A DNA stretch of 64,000 nucleotides from Perognathus longimembris pacificus (taxonomy: Eukaryota > Chordata > Mammalia > Rodentia > Heteromyidae), in NCBI RefSeq assembly GCF_023159225.1, contig NC_063168.1, positions 39,855,562-39,919,561 on the forward strand, given 5' to 3'. Below the pieces are notes generated by a model that searched no databases, had not been told where the DNA came from, and saw nothing but the letters and a program-made list of their open reading frames with translations. The stretch's first letter is position 1, and the number at the start of each line of letters is the position of its first letter. The position numbers were made by a program, and so were the translations under genes. Shown piece by piece: positions 20,737 to 32,534 of the stretch.

Positions 20737-21607
20737 CTGTGCTGGATGACTTCTAGGTCCTCTAGTTTCTCTGGGATCTGCATATTATTGAGCCACTGCT
20801 CCTTCTCATCAATCCACAGCTCACAGGCATCAGCCTCACTGAACATCTTGTACAGGGCCAATGTGTCCTGCAGCGCCTGTTTCCTCAGCCGCGTGAGCTC
20901 TGCCACTTCCTTGTAGCGCTCTTCAATTCCTGCCAGCCGTCCCCTCACATCGGGAGACTCTGCGTGAGCCTGGGGGAGAGCGCTGGCTTGCTCATGCAGC
21001 GTGTCGATTGTGGGCCTGTAATTGGTGATCTCTTCAGCCACATCCTTGTGTTTTTTCACCAGAGACTGGGTGGAGTACTCGTCATGGCCCACATCGTTGC
21101 TGGACACTATCTTGAGGATGTCCAGCATCCAGGCATCAATGTCATCGGCATCTGCCTGGAACTGATGTAGCAGCGAGGCCTCCTCTAGCCGCTTCTTCCG
21201 AATGGCTGACAGCTGTTCCAGGTTGGCCCATTGTTCCCGGATGTAAATGATCCTCTCACGGATCTTTTCTGATCCAAAGTGCTCCTCCGCAATCATGTCT
21301 TCACCTTCCTTGATAGCCTGCTCGAAGTGGCCGCTGCGGCCACTCATCTCGTCTTCAAACGCCCGGTGCTTGCTGAGCAGGCGCATGACGCTGGTTAGGT
21401 CTTTCCCATAATCATCAGAAGACAAGATCTTCTCCTTCTCCCTGATCCAGCCTTCCTCTTCTGCCATCTCCCAGAAGAACTTCCAGAGACGGCGGGACTC
21501 TTCCAGGCGGGCCCGGCGCTCAGCTGCTAGCTGGCAAAGCTCTTGATAGCAGAACTCCATGTGGGCCACGCGGTCTCGAATCACTTGAGGGTCACAGGGC
21601 TTGTAGC
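20737..21607 (-). CDS. SPTBN1: SPTBN1 largest exon here, residues ~600-890 (repeats 3-6)
   Basis: An 871-nt exon: two bases finishing a glycine codon, 289 codons from YKPCDPQVIRDRVAHMEF to KLEDLEVIQH, and two bases of arginine. Acceptor TTAAAACAG|GCTACA (weak pyrimidine tract), donor CACAG|GTAAGT. It covers the end of repeat 3, repeats 4 and 5, and the start of repeat 6, including SSDDYGKDL and SSNDVGHDE, the recurring B-helix motifs. The intron 3' of it is only 99 bp. Confidence 0.97.
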
Positions 21608-22369
21608 CTGTTTTAACACCAAGGAAGGTATGTGGGTGTTTCACAGAGGTTAGCATGGGTTCCTCCTAATTTCCAGGCAGTAAGTCATGACCTAACTATT
21701 GATTACCAGTTCAATCTTAAGAGCAGGGCTACATTAGGAAGCAATGGAGTACCTCCTAGTATCTTGATTGGAATAGAAGGGGCAATGACACTGTTGTTTT
21801 GGCTCAACTGTAGACAAAATCATCACTTATAAATCAAGAAAGCATACAAATTATATAAAAGGCAGTATGTATTCCTGCTTCTAAAACTGTTAAGAAGCAA
21901 TACCAAGGGCTGGGGATATAGCCTAGTGGCAAGAGTGCCTGCCTCGGATACACGAGGCCCTAGGTTCAATTCCCCAGCACCACATATACAGAAAACGGCC
22001 AGAAGTGGCGCTGTGGCTCAAGTGGCAGAGTGCTAGCCTTGAGCGGGAAGAAGCCAGGGACAGTGCTCAGGCCCTGAGTCCAAGCCCCAGGACTGGCCAA
22101 AAAAAAAAAAAAAAAGAAGCAATACCAAATGCTTCGAAACCTCCTCTAACCAGAGCATACAACCGGGTGTCCAAGTCATGAGCTGCTGGTCGGCCACACT
22201 AAGCAACTAGTACATGTATATGCAGAGTGTGATCTGGCAGGGTTTGGCTGCCAAGCATTACACTATTCAAAACCCAGTAGCCTTTGAATATATTTCAGAA
22301 AAAAAGAGAAAAGAGTTGCCCCACTGCCACACCCTATAGGAATATATTAAGGGAATGGACCACCCTTAC
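21608..22369. other. Intron with one young IDL-Geo SINE
   Basis: Intron of 762 bp. It holds an IDL-Geo copy at 21,907-22,113; nothing else recognisable. Confidence 0.85.
21892..22128 (+). repeat. IDL-Geo dimeric SINE, GAGCGGGAAG subfamily, with 15-bp duplication
   Basis: The dimer (21,907-22,113) is flanked by AAGAAGCAATACCAA at 21,892-21,906 and 22,114-22,128. It carries GATACACGAGGCCCTAGG and GAGCGGGAAGAAGCC, variants shared with the copies at 35,835 and 48,257 but not with the other copies. Confidence 0.95.
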
Positions 22370-22523
22370 CTTCCCCATCTGTTGCAAATTTCTGGGCAGA
22401 GGCATTGACACCCCTAACACGCTCTGCCTGGATTCCAATGTCTGCTTCAACAAGGGCATGCTTCTGCAACAGGTCCTCCACACCAAGCAAGTGTTTGCCA
22501 TAGTCTTGAGATAATAATAGCAC
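22370..22523 (-). CDS. SPTBN1: SPTBN1 exon, residues ~549-600 (repeat 3)
   Basis: A 154-nt exon (51 codons plus one base) encoding [15 protein letters not shown] to KFATDGE. Acceptor TTCTGAACAG|GTGCTA, donor GGGGAAG|GTAAGG (phase 1). It provides the middle of spectrin repeat 3, with the SQDYGKHL B-helix motif. Not a multiple of three. Confidence 0.96.
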
Positions 22524-24275
22524 CTGTTCAGAAGAAGCAACAGAAAGTATATCTGTGAAGACAACCTTGACTTCAGTACCACACAATCTTTGGACAAGCA
22601 CATTTGGCAACCGACAGGTACCTTTCCTCTGGCTTACCAATGACCTAGTGCCTTTGGAGTAAGATGAGAACAAGCTAGAGTAAAGCAAAACAAAACAAAC
22701 CTGAAAGCCAGCATCAGAAGAGACATAATAAACTAAGGACCATTTACTTTGGACGAAACAAGACAAATCTATATTAAAATATACACAAGGGAAAATAAGG
22801 AGAGTGGGGCACAAGGGGCTTATATGAATGATTCCAAGATGTAAACAGGTTTTAAGAAGATGCTGCAACAATACCATTCAAGAAGGTAAAAGACAAAGTC
22901 ATCTATTGTTCCCTTCAAAGTTCTGGGTGAATGCCTTCCCTTCCATAGTGTACTGGTGTGCCTCTATAATAGCTATAAAATCAATGGAGGAACATAGTTG
23001 AAAAGCTTACAAGACATATCTTTAACCCAGTAAGAGCAGGTCAGGTGACTGTCATGTTTAGCAGACTCAAAGCAACATGTTGGGTTTAATTTTGAACTGA
23101 CAAATTTTTTTTGGTTTGTTTCTTTCATCAATTGGCCATTTTTTCCCCCATAAACTGTGATATGTCCTTCTTCAGATGGAATTCTAGTGCATTCAACATT
23201 TCCAAGGAAGTGTCTGTTCTAACATGAATTATGTGCATTCTGATTATACAATGGAAAGCACCTCTCTGCTACATTTTATGAACATTTTTATTTTAGGAGG
23301 TTAAGATGGATCATACCTAAAAGCATTATGAATCTAGGACAATAGAAGAAAACTGATGGTATCAGGTAACCTTGCCCTTCTGCCAGAGCAGTTCAAGAGG
23401 TAAGCTTTTAGATGAGGCCTGACATCCAGGGAAGGAAATCTCTTGTATAAAGTCCAACTTGGGAACACAGTGTACTGAGAAGAAAGGCTGCACAGGCCTG
23501 TGTAGAAATTGCTCCCTTCTGTTCTGTATCTCTTAGGCTCAATGCTTCCCAGCTGGAGAACTGTTTAATATGGCCTGCATCACAGGATGGAAACAGGCAT
23601 GGAGCTATAGCACAACAGCAGGTCTCAGAACTGGGTTGGGGAAAGCTAAGAACTCTATGCTCCAAGCTGTCCATAATGGAAGGAGGAAGCACAAACCAGA
23701 ATTAGCAGCCACTGCCATCCAGCCCCATCCTGCCTCATGACTGGATGAGGAAAACAGTAAGCATAAGCTCCATGAAAAGATGAAGGAGGGAAGTCCAAAA
23801 GAGATAAGGCAATGCAGGTACTCATGAGCTGAATTCTGTGGAGGCCTGGCCTGGCCTGTGCTCTGTTCACATGACCTTCCCAATGCAGTTATTGTCCATA
23901 CATTAAAAAAAGATCCTCTATCAACTGAAACCTACTGCATTTCAAATAATTTTTAAATACCCACACAATTTAGTTGATTCCCCACATTGGAATATACTTA
24001 ACTCATTCTAAATCACAGTGCTAGACATCCAGCTATGGGAAAGGGTCTTCACTGGTGCTCATTATGACTTTTTCACATTACACTTCATTGGATTCATGAG
24101 CTAATTTTGGGTAGTGTGGCCTTGGACTTTATAAAGTAGAAAACTAGACAAGGGGTAGGTAAAATGTGAGTGTTGAGGAATTACCAAGTAGGTCTGTCCA
24201 TAAAAAAACAACAACAACAAGGAAAAGGGGAGGGGCCTAAATCAGCTGTGGCCTCTCCTACTTAAGAGTCAATAC
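22524..24275. other. Intron, no recognisable content
   Basis: Intron of 1,752 bp. No SINE is obvious, which is unusual for this window. Antisense and sense open frames around 22,530-22,880 and 23,400-23,890 look like chance. Confidence 0.75.
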
Positions 24276-24578
24276 CTTCATTTCATCCATCCAGTCCATA
24301 ATGTAGAGCATTTCCTGGAATATTTTTTGCAAGCCTAAGTTCATCTCAAGACGCTGTCTCCGGGCTCTGAGCAGTTCCAGCAGGTACTCCCAGAGCCGGA
24401 TGACATTGTCCTTCCTCGCGGTGATGCGCTTGATGTCATGGTAGTTCTCTGCCTCAAGCTCCCTGGCCACAGCTACCACGGCCTGCACACGTTCCTCATA
24501 TGCAGCAATGTCTGTTTCAATGGCCTCGTGCTTTTTTGTAGCGGCTTCAACTGCAGGAAGGTCAAATCCAAAGTTGTC
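24276..24578 (-). CDS. SPTBN1: SPTBN1 exon, residues ~448-548 (repeat 2 and start of 3)
   Basis: A 303-nt exon (101 codons, phase 0) encoding [18 protein letters not shown] to IMDWMDEMK. Acceptor TCTCTATAG|GACAAC, donor AAG|GTATTG (weak after position +3). It covers most of repeat 2, close to the region that nucleates side-by-side pairing with alpha spectrin in this family. Skipping would keep the frame. Confidence 0.96.
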
Positions 24579-25247
24579 CTATAGAGAAACGTGAATAAAA
24601 AGAAACATAAAATAAGTTGTCCAATCCAAAACGTGGGAAAGAGGTAAAGAGAAAGAAAAGAGGGGAGGGAGAAGGGAAAGGAAGAGTCATTCTGCAGGGC
24701 CATTTTGCTCTCATAAATCTGTTTCCTGGTCTCCCCACCAACTGGTCTCTTTAAGGATCCTTTAGACTCCCTGATTAAGCTCAGATACCCTCCCCCAAAG
24801 ACATTAGCAATTTCTCTTTTTCTGTCTGTAGGGGCTCAGCTCATATCTAGCACCTGACTTGAGAGACTGGAACGAGTAAAGTTTATTTCAAACCAAGGAA
24901 ATGAAAGTCACTTTTATTTATTTCATGACCAGTCTCATTGCTTTGAAGGGTTCTTTGGTCAAAGAAAAAGGGTAGTTTTTAAAAAAGTGAATGGTTCACA
25001 AATTCACTGGCTCTGAACAAACTGTCTGAGCCACTTCCAAATCAATGACAAGTTAGAGAAAATAGGAAAGAGAAAGTATACTGGAAATTATAAACATCCT
25101 CTTCGTGGGAAGTGGGTGAGATGAGGAGACAGTAACTTCCCAACTCTGGATGTTGATAAGCAGCTGTTTGTAGGTCAGGGCCCCTTGAAACAGAGGCTGT
25201 TTCTAAACCACCCATCTACATTTCTTTAGGAATGGGGAGAACAGGAC
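24579..25247. other. Intron with weak 5' splice site, no repeat seen
   Basis: Intron of 669 bp. Its 5' splice site (gene direction) reads GTCCTG at 25,247-25,242. A purine-rich run at 24,648-24,690 is the only low-complexity stretch. Confidence 0.8.
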
Positions 25248-25406
25248 CTGAGACACCAGCCGCTGGTTTTCACTTAGCCAAGTCTCCCTCATAGCTGCCT
25301 TGCGGTCGAATCTGCGGGCGAGCTGTTCCAGTTTCTCTTGTCTTATGAGCTCATTCCGCAGGGCCAGTTCTCTCTCATGTTCGGCTTTTTCCAGTCTTTC
25401 CCAGGC
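25248..25406 (-). CDS. SPTBN1: SPTBN1 exon, residues ~395-447 (repeats 1-2), weak donor
   Basis: A 159-nt exon (53 codons, phase 0) encoding [14 protein letters not shown] to [10 protein letters not shown], which joins repeats 1 and 2. The acceptor is ATTTCTCCAG|GCCTGG, with A-rich sequence upstream. The donor must be CAG|GTCCTG for the frame to continue into DNFGFD; only CAG and GT match the U1 consensus. Phase 0 at both ends means skipping would delete 53 residues without a frameshift. No long open frame of its own. Confidence 0.94.
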
Positions 25407-26636
25407 CTGGAGAAATTTTTTTTAAAAAAGAACAGAAAAGAAAGAAAGAAAAAAGAATCATTTCCTGTGACTTTCAGGGAACCTTCTCTGGCTAAACCAA
25501 CAAGCTAGTGTTTCTCAGGATGACCTGAGAACTTGAAAGGGAAATCTCACTCCCACCCTCATAGACTCTTAAGTCTTGGGAAAAAAATATTTTTCTACTG
25601 GTGTAGCCTCAGGGGAATCCTCTCCCCTGTGGTGCCTGGAAAGCAAAACATCACAGTTACAGAGCAATGAAACTGAATTATGAATCTTTCTTTAACAGGA
25701 AACAAAGTAATTAATTTAAATTCTGACCACATAAAGAGGCTAAATGATTTCTCTCTGGATGAAATCATATTATGAATTTCTTGTTTACTGTACTCTGAGC
25801 CAAATTTTTTAAAAAAGTTCACATGTAAATATTTCTTTCATAATCTTGTCTACACTAACTTCACTACTAGAAAACTTCACATTAAAAAAGTAAAACACTT
25901 TAAATCAAAGGAATCTAAGCATGTACAACTGGTTAAATTTTCTTAATTACCAGTTAGAAATAACGTTCACTATGAGAAGTCTTATAAAGTCTGCAGACAA
26001 AATCAGCCTCTGAGAAGAGCATATCACCAAAGCCCACAACTCTTAGAGATTCCAAACCCATGAAATGAGGTTTCCAGTTCTGAAGAAGTTAGATTTAAAG
26101 GCCCCGGACAGGAACTGAGTAAACGGAGTTTATACCTGAGTTTCAAGGTAGCCTGAGCCAGGGTTGGCTTAATAAAATCTAAAATTGCCCCTGAGGAAGG
26201 CCAGTACACACTGACCTACTGCACTTATTTTCTGGACCCTCTGCCATCCCTGGCATTCATATTCAGGAGTCAGGGAATGGCCTTTCTGTTCTTCTGTCCT
26301 CCTAGCAATGAAGACCCAGAGAGACTGGGGCGGCGCGGTGGCTCACACCTATAATCTCAGCTGCTTGGGAGAAGAATGGGAACTCAAAATTTGATGCTAG
26401 CCCAGACAAAAAGTTAGCAAGATCCCATCTCAATAAATATGCTGGGTGTGGTGGTGCATACTCCCAGCAGTGTGGGAGGATAAGGTAGGAGAATTGTAGT
26501 CTGGGGATGGCCCCAGGAAAACACAAACAAGACTATCTGAAAGACAACTGAGAAAAATAAAATAAAAAATCCTACAGAGAAAAATCTGAAACCTGTAGGA
26601 GGTCAGGGCCAAACCAGGACTTGCTGAGTCAGTTAC
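25407..26636. other. Intron with one 7SL-type dimeric SINE
   Basis: Intron of 1,230 bp. It holds an Alu-like dimer at 26,327-26,569; the rest is unique AT-rich sequence. Confidence 0.8.
26327..26569 (+). repeat. Dimeric 7SL-derived (Alu/B1-like) SINE
   Basis: The left monomer begins GGCGGCGCGGTGGCTCACAC with TAATCTCAGC. A second monomer begins GCTGGGTGTGGTGGTGCATA. Each half has 7SL-type features, and the element ends in an A-rich tail (AAAATAAAATAAAAAA). Neither half carries Geo or ID sequence, so it differs from the other dimers here. Confidence 0.75.
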
Positions 26637-26754
26637 CTTGTTGATATCAGAGATGAGCTTGCCCTCCCGGGGCATGTAGACCTTCTGATTATTGGCCCTC
26701 ATCTTGCTTTGAATAGTGAAAAGCAGCACTTCCAAGTTCCCCTTCTCAGTAAAT
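26637..26754 (-). CDS. SPTBN1: SPTBN1 exon, residues ~355-394 (repeat 1)
   Basis: A 118-nt exon: the last base of a split lysine codon, then 39 codons [15 protein letters not shown] to KLISDINK. Acceptor ATGTTTAG|ATTTAC, donor AAG|GTAACT (phase 0 at the 3' end). It forms the middle of spectrin repeat 1, just after the actin-binding domain. Confidence 0.96.
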
Positions 26755-27215
26755 CTAAACATAGAGAAAGTCAGCCATAAGCATTATTGTGTTCATTTGC
26801 AACTGGAGGGAAAAATTTTTTTTTTACATAGAGAATTTTAAAAGCCATTTATCTCTGGTCTGATGTTATCAGGCATATGTATTAGAGTGTCTTGGTTATC
26901 AGTGCTTTGAAACCTTGGAATATGCCAAAGGAATTTTTTGCATTTGTTTGTTTATTGTTGCTAAGACGTCAAAGGCACAGGTACTTTTTTGTATTACTCA
27001 TAAGTAAGCTTTAATCCATAAGTCTGGGACAACAGATTTCTTTCATTCAGAGAGTGTAGAGGCCACTGTATTCAACAGGATCATTTCAAATGTCAATTTA
27101 GTGTATTTTTCAGTTGCTTTAGGAGACTTCACCAAGAAATTCACACTTGCAGTTCTCAAACAAAAGTGTATTTCTGGAATTATACTAAACAAGGTAAGGT
27201 CCACAGTCCTTATTT

Positions 27216-27482
27216 AAAAATTAGTTGGGGCTGGGAATATGGTCTAGTGGCAAGAATGTTTGCCTCATATACATGAAGCCCTGGGTGTGATTCCCCAGCC
27301 CCACATATATAGAAAACAGTCAGAAGTGATGCTGTGGCTCAAGTGGCAGAGTAATAGTCTTGAGCAAAAAGAAGCCAGGGACAGTGCTCAGGCCCTGAGT
27401 CCAAGGCCCAGGACTGGCGAAATAAATGAATGAATGAATGAATGAATGAATAAATAAATAAATAAAAATAAAAATTAGTTGG
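27216..27482 (+). repeat. IDL-Geo SINE with a (GAAT)n/(AAAT)n tail
   Basis: The dimer is flanked by AAAAATTAGTTGG at 27,216-27,228 and 27,470-27,482. Several base changes inside the body (GGTCTAGTGG, GTGATGCTGTGG) show age. Its tail has become a GAAT/AAAT microsatellite at about 27,420-27,466. Confidence 0.92.
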
Positions 27483-27659
27483 TGGCACAAAATAAATTAT
27501 ACAGGTCTCTAGGAATTCACAACAGTGAGACCAAGAAAGGCAAAATGCCTATGTGCATCTTACCATAAAAAATAATATTTATCAAAATGAACTCCAGGAA
27601 ATGGAAACAAGAGGTTTCTTTTTTTTCTTTTCTGCTTTGTTGTTGTTTTCTTTCCTTCT

Positions 27660-27904
27660 ATCTTGTTCATTTATACATCTTTGTGAGCATAAGGAGAGGC
27701 ACAGAAATTGAGGGACAAAAGGTGAACAATGCAGTAGTGGTACTCACTGGACACTGTTGAAAATGAACTTTACAACTTGTGGGTGGGAATGGGAGGAAAA
27801 ACTGGGAAGGGGTGATGTTGTCCAAAAATAAATGTACTCTACCTGACTTATGCAACTGTAACTCCCTCTGTACATCACCTTTATAATAACAATAAAATTT
27901 AAAA
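27660..27904 (+). repeat. L1-like retroposon 3' end
   Basis: It contains the shared 3' block ACCTGACTTATGCAACTGTA, CTCTGTACATCACC, then AATAA-rich sequence and an A tail. The upstream part (TGTTGTCCAAAAATAAATGTACTC) matches the copy at 40,780. The 5' end is uncertain. Antisense to SPTBN1. Confidence 0.65.
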
Positions 27905-27911
27905 GAATTAT

Positions 27912-28112
27912 GGTTGGGTATTGGTAGCTCATTCCGGAAATGTTAGGAAACAGATACTAGGGTCTAGGCTATCCTGGGCAAAAGTAAGATCCTATCTCAA
28001 AAACAACCAGAGCAACAAAAAGAGCTAAAGTATGACTCAGGTGATAAAGTGCCTGCCTAGCAAGCACAAAGCCCTGAGTTCAAACACTAGTATCATCCTC
28101 TCCCCCAGAAAA
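27912..28112 (+). repeat. B1-dID-like SINE
   Basis: A degraded B1-like left half (GGTTGGGTATTGGTAGCTCA, CAAGATCCTATCTCAAAAAC-like end) followed by an ID-like right half (GTGATAAAGTGCCTGCCTAG, GAGTTCAAACACTAG). The right half is plain ID, not Geo. This is the order of the known B1-dID family. Confidence 0.7.
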
Positions 28113-28321
28113 GAAGTCAAAGTTATATGAAAATCACTTTGCTGGACAATAAGACCTGATCTGAACTGATAAGGAGCTACTATCTTTATTTAACACAGTA
28201 TTAATGTTTACACATTTTGCTATGGGTATTTATTAGGCTTGATTCTAGGATACTGTCTCAGACTCTCTCTAAGTCTAATACTGGATAGCATACCTTCTGT
28301 GCCCCTTTTCTTCCCTCTTTT

Positions 28322-28433
28322 GAGATAGGGTACTCATGTGTAGGCCAGGCCATCCTGGCCTCAAACTCAGGATCCTCCTACCTCAGCTTGCTGAGTGCTA
28401 GGATGGCAGGCATGTGCCACTGTGCCTGGTTTC
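28322..28433 (-). repeat. B1-like SINE monomer
   Basis: Reverse complement of a B1 monomer: CAGGCCATCCTGGCCTCAAA, GATCCTCCTACCTCAGC, GGCAGGCATGTGCCACTGTG. No Geo or ID part is attached. Confidence 0.8.
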
Positions 28434-28752
28434 TCTGTGTTAACTTTCTCAAATTCAAGAAAACATGGTATTTTGATGGATATCTGGCAAAGATTTTAAA
28501 GAAGGGATTGAGGACCTGTATCATTCCTTAGGTTTCTCTCTTTTCCTTATGTCATTGGCACATTCTACTGAAAAGGGCTTAGAGGAGTATGATTTATGGT
28601 AACACAGTAACACAAAAAGAAGAAAAGGATTACGACAGGTGAGAGGCACTCAGATAAGCGATGAAATCACAAATGCCTGAAATCAGAGGGCCACTGGCTG
28701 CTATTTTCCCCTCTTCTGTGTTAACACTACTGCATAACAATGTGTATCTTAC

Positions 28753-28940
28753 TTGGGTGGTTTCTCCACAGTGCGGTATGTGTTGAATGCCTGAAGCTGC
28801 TGTTGAACCCCGACCAGAGAATTGGCGAATTTGCGATTGTTCAGAATAATGATGGTTTGTTCAATCCATTCCAAAAGGTCAGAGGCAAGTGATTCATACT
28901 TTTCAATCATTTTTTCTGTTTCAATAGCATTGTCAAGCAC
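28753..28940 (-). CDS. SPTBN1: SPTBN1 exon, residues ~293-355 (start of repeat 1)
   Basis: A 188-nt exon (62 codons plus two bases) encoding [15 protein letters not shown] to [11 protein letters not shown]. Acceptor TTATTTACAG|GTGCTT, donor CCCAA|GTAAGA (phase 2). It encodes the first helix region after the CH domains; [12 protein letters not shown] carries the conserved first-helix tryptophan. Confidence 0.96.
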
Positions 28941-29695
28941 CTGTAAATAATAGTTAGAAAAACTGAATTTCAAGATGTTATCACCACGCAAAGAAAACAT
29001 GATTGTTAAATTATATGAACAAAAGCACTTAATGACTGGATTTCAAACAGTTCTGTGCCACTTTGGCAGAAGCATTTTAACTCAAGGAACCATTTACAAA
29101 TAGGCATGTGGCCTGGGTCTATTATTTGTGAGCAATGATAGCTGAACTCAACTATAATTGGATCTATAGCCTCCCAACCCCTGGGGAAAGACTTATAAAA
29201 TGATTTCTGCAGCTCAACCTCTATAATTCCTAGAGAACCAAAAGGGCTCTTTCCAGCTTGAACCCATCTCATGAATTTTTCCTTTCACTGCACAGGAAGG
29301 ACAATTTAATCTTGTCTAAAGTGGTTTGAAAATATAGCAGGTGAACACTGGATGCACAAAGTAAAAAAAAAATAGGATGGAGGCCTTTTCAATTACAGAG
29401 AATAGGCTTCATGGCCATGACATTAACCAACCCCACCAGACTGCAACACCCAATTTCCTGGAAAGGTTGAGGAGAGAAGTTGTGTCTGAGATTTCCTTCA
29501 GCTCTTTCTAGACATTTCATCTATCAACCCACCTCTTAATGCCCCTGGGGAAGATGAGGCTTCTGCCACCAACCCGCTACTTGTGAGGCCACCCCAAGCT
29601 ACTGTGTTTGGTACTGCCAAACCTGAATGCAGGGACTAGAAGGGGCTCAGCTGTAGTACAGGAAGACACAACTTACTAAATCAGGGTGAGCTCAC
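28941..29695. other. Intron, no recognisable content
   Basis: Intron of 755 bp without a repeat or gene that I recognise. Confidence 0.8.
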
Positions 29696-29808
29696 CTTTC
29701 CAATTCGTTTTCCTTCAACAGCCAAGGCCTTCATCTTAGAGAAGTAGTGGTAATAAGTCACCACGTAAGTGATAATGGACTTCTCATCTGGGTGGTCCAC
29801 GCTGATGT
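29696..29808 (-). CDS. SPTBN1: SPTBN1 exon, residues ~255-292 (end of CH2)
   Basis: A 113-nt exon: two bases finishing an aspartate codon, then 37 codons [20 protein letters not shown] to EGKRIGK. Acceptor TGGATTACAG|ACATCA, donor [19 protein letters not shown] is the hallmark last part of type-2 CH domains in spectrin and actinin, so this closes the actin-binding region. Confidence 0.97.
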
Positions 29809-30479
29809 CTGTAATCCAGAGAAGACCTTGTTGGGGGCTCTGCTTATAGTGCAACCCAGGCAGCAGTAACAAGCTGCAACAGCTCTCTGATACCACTGAA
29901 CAGTCTAGCATCTCCCTACTTTAGTACTTGAGACTTCTGTCATCACTATTCATTTTGAGGATAAGGAGAATGAAAGCAAATCACTGATTCATCAAACCCT
30001 ACAATATACATAAAATGCCTGTTACAGGCACCATGTTGGTCTCCCCGCTGCCTTATCTCAACCCCTGACATCACTCCTCTCTGTTCCTGGTACCAGAATC
30101 TCTCAGCCCCTTCCTTGGTCTCTAGTCATCTGTGTCTCCTTATCATCCATTTCTTGCTATCACTCAGGGTTCAGACAGTGAGTGACATAACCAGTCACAT
30201 AACCAGACCTGTGACAACGCTCCCTGTCTTGGGAGCACTACCCTACTGACTGTACACGATGCACCCAGACTGACCTAGGAGCACAGCACAAACACATTCT
30301 TCCATCTCCCAAGTATTCAAGAGTATCCTTCGGTAAATTAAATATAGGCCTTTCAGAATCTGGCTTTAACCTTTCTTCTCTTTTTCCACATATCTATTTC
30401 TCAAATATTTATCAGGGGTCTTCTAAATATCAAGTAATGTGCATTCCTAATTTCACAGACTACTACTTCTCTTCAGACA

Positions 30480-30866
30480 CTGCATACTTGAACCAAACAT
30501 GACTTTCTCCATTCTCCAGATATGCCCCATATTTTCCAATATGGCTCTCCTTCTTTCTTCATACTCCTTTGCCTAAAGCAGCCTTTCCCACTCCATCTAT
30601 CAAGGTTTGGAGCAAAAGTTACACCCCAATATAGCCTCTTCTCTTTTTCATAGCTGCAAATTATTGCCTCCTTGTTCCTTGAGGATTCTGCCTATGGCCA
30701 TATAGTCCACTTTCTGACTGTTACTATTTATGCATGTTTTATTTGCCTACACATGTCAATTCCTAAGGGAAAAAAACTCTGCCTTAGTCCCTTATTCCAT
30801 TACACTATCTAAATTCCTAGTGTGATTTTTGCACAAAGTGGGCCATCAATAACAACTTATTGAAAG
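30480..30866 (+). repeat. L2-type LINE 3' fragment
   Basis: Pyrimidine-rich stretch ending GCACAAAGTGGGCCATCAAT then AACAACTTATTGAAAGAAT. This resembles the L2 3' end (CACATAGTAGGCGCTCAATA then AATATTTGTTGAATGA). Old and diverged. Confidence 0.5.
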
Positions 30867-31061
30867 AATAGACAGATGAATGATAATGACAAGTCTAAGT
30901 AGGCAATATTGAAGAAGCACTCAGTCCCAGGCAGATTAACAACAGGACCCAGATGATGGCTCTCAGTAGCTGTATCATGCTCTTTTTCAATATATATGCA
31001 TAAATACATCTGCACTTCTATTCTCCAAAAGGCTCTGAGTAAAATGACATTGTTTTCATTA

Positions 31062-31292
31062 GTTGGGTACCCGTAGCTCACTTCTATAATCCTAGCTTCT
31101 CAGGAGGCTGAGATTTGTGGACCTTGGTTTGAAGCCAGCCCAGGCAGAAAAATCTCCATGAGATCATATCCTCAATTAACCACCAAGTTTTTTTTTCTTA
31201 AGCCAGAAATGAAGCTGTGTCTCAATGGTAGCATGCCAGCCTTGAGTAAAAAAGCTAAGTGACAATGCCCAGGCCCAGAGTTTAAGCCCCAA
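31062..31292 (+). repeat. B1-Geo composite SINE, diverged
   Basis: B1-like half (CCGTAGCTCACTTCTATAAT, TCTCAGGAGGCTGAGAT, CAGCCCAGGCAG), linker CTCAATTAACCACC, and Geo half (GCTGTGTCTCAATGGTAGCA, CAGAGTTTAAGCCCC). Confidence 0.8.
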
Positions 31293-32534
31293 GAAGTTTG
31301 TTTTCTTATTTTAAACATGAGAATGGTAGGGTACAGGGCTGGGATCCCAAATCCAGGGTTACCAAGGCAGCTGGTAATAGTGAGATCCAGAACATAGTTA
31401 CTCTTCCTACTGGAGGACTCTGTATGTACTCAGCCCTATCAAAATATGTTCAAAGGAGAGAACTGCAGGAGTCAGGGGGAAAAAAAGCAAGCCATTCATG
31501 CAATCTACAAAACAAAAATGCCAACATAGTGGAAAGAGTGTGGTAGCAAAAGTAAATTTTCCAACTTGTCTGCATGTGGATAACAAGTAATACTTGGGGA
31601 TGATCTTAGTTTGGGGCTAAGAAAACTAAGAATCAGGAACAAGCCCACAGGATATATGGCATTAGCTGCTGTTCTTTGATCCTGTACTGTAATCTAAGCA
31701 ATATCAATGCCCTTTTTATGTTAGAAAGGTTAACACATGAGCAAGTTACTGAACACTTTTGTCAATGTGATAGGGGAAAAAAAAGAGGTTACTTGTAAAA
31801 GCACAAAATACTAGGGCTCAGGAAAATCTCCATCCCATAGTAATGTAGGAGTTAACCACAAAGATTTACTGTAACTCAAGTAATTTTAGCTTTCTGCTTA
31901 TATTGAGAAGCCATTTAATGAGTTAGCACAAAGATAATTTTATCTCAGCTTCCTGTAGTGGACATATCAGTGCATCTGATGCACTGGAGAACAGCAAGAA
32001 ACCAGCTTGGCAGTCCCCTGACCTCCACCTGTCCTTGGGGAACTAAACTTCCTGTTCTATATTTATCAGAACTTTCAACTTTCATTCACATACACGCCTT
32101 TTATTTCCTTTCTCTCTCTCTCCCTCTCTCCCCCTAATATTTGCTTGTAACTGAGAGGAACTATAAACCTTGAACTGCAAACAAATTTTAATTAAATGCT
32201 TCCTGAAATTAGAAAAAGTTCCCAAGAGCCCATCCTGCACCGAAACCTAGATGAGGACCCAGTGCCCTGCTCTGTGCTTCCTCCTCAGAATGGGAGCTGC
32301 TGCAGACAGTGATAGTCATCAGTCCCATTCAAAGAATGGGAGGTTGTCAGATGTAAGAAAATAACAGCATGAGAACTTTTACTTCTTCTATCACACGTTC
32401 CCTGAACACCATCTTCCTTGTGTAAGCTTTCATTTACCTCACAAGCAAAGCACAGCCTCCTAAGGAGGCCCCTGTCCCAATTTCCACCTATCACAAAGCA
32501 TCTCCTTCTCCTCATCAACTGACTGTCAATCAGT

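Larger units (their letters stand above)
26755..28752. other. Intron with four retroposons
   Basis: Intron of 1,998 bp. In order: an IDL-Geo copy, an L1-like 3' end, a B1-dID-like SINE and an antisense B1 monomer. The first 460 bp show nothing. Confidence 0.8.

Noticed and set aside
20608..21170. Plus-strand open frames opposite the large SPTBN1 exons (also 2,411-2,778, 3,741-4,052, 19,185-19,433)
   Set aside because: Shadows of the real minus-strand exons; long antisense frames are expected opposite constrained, GC-rich coding sequence.
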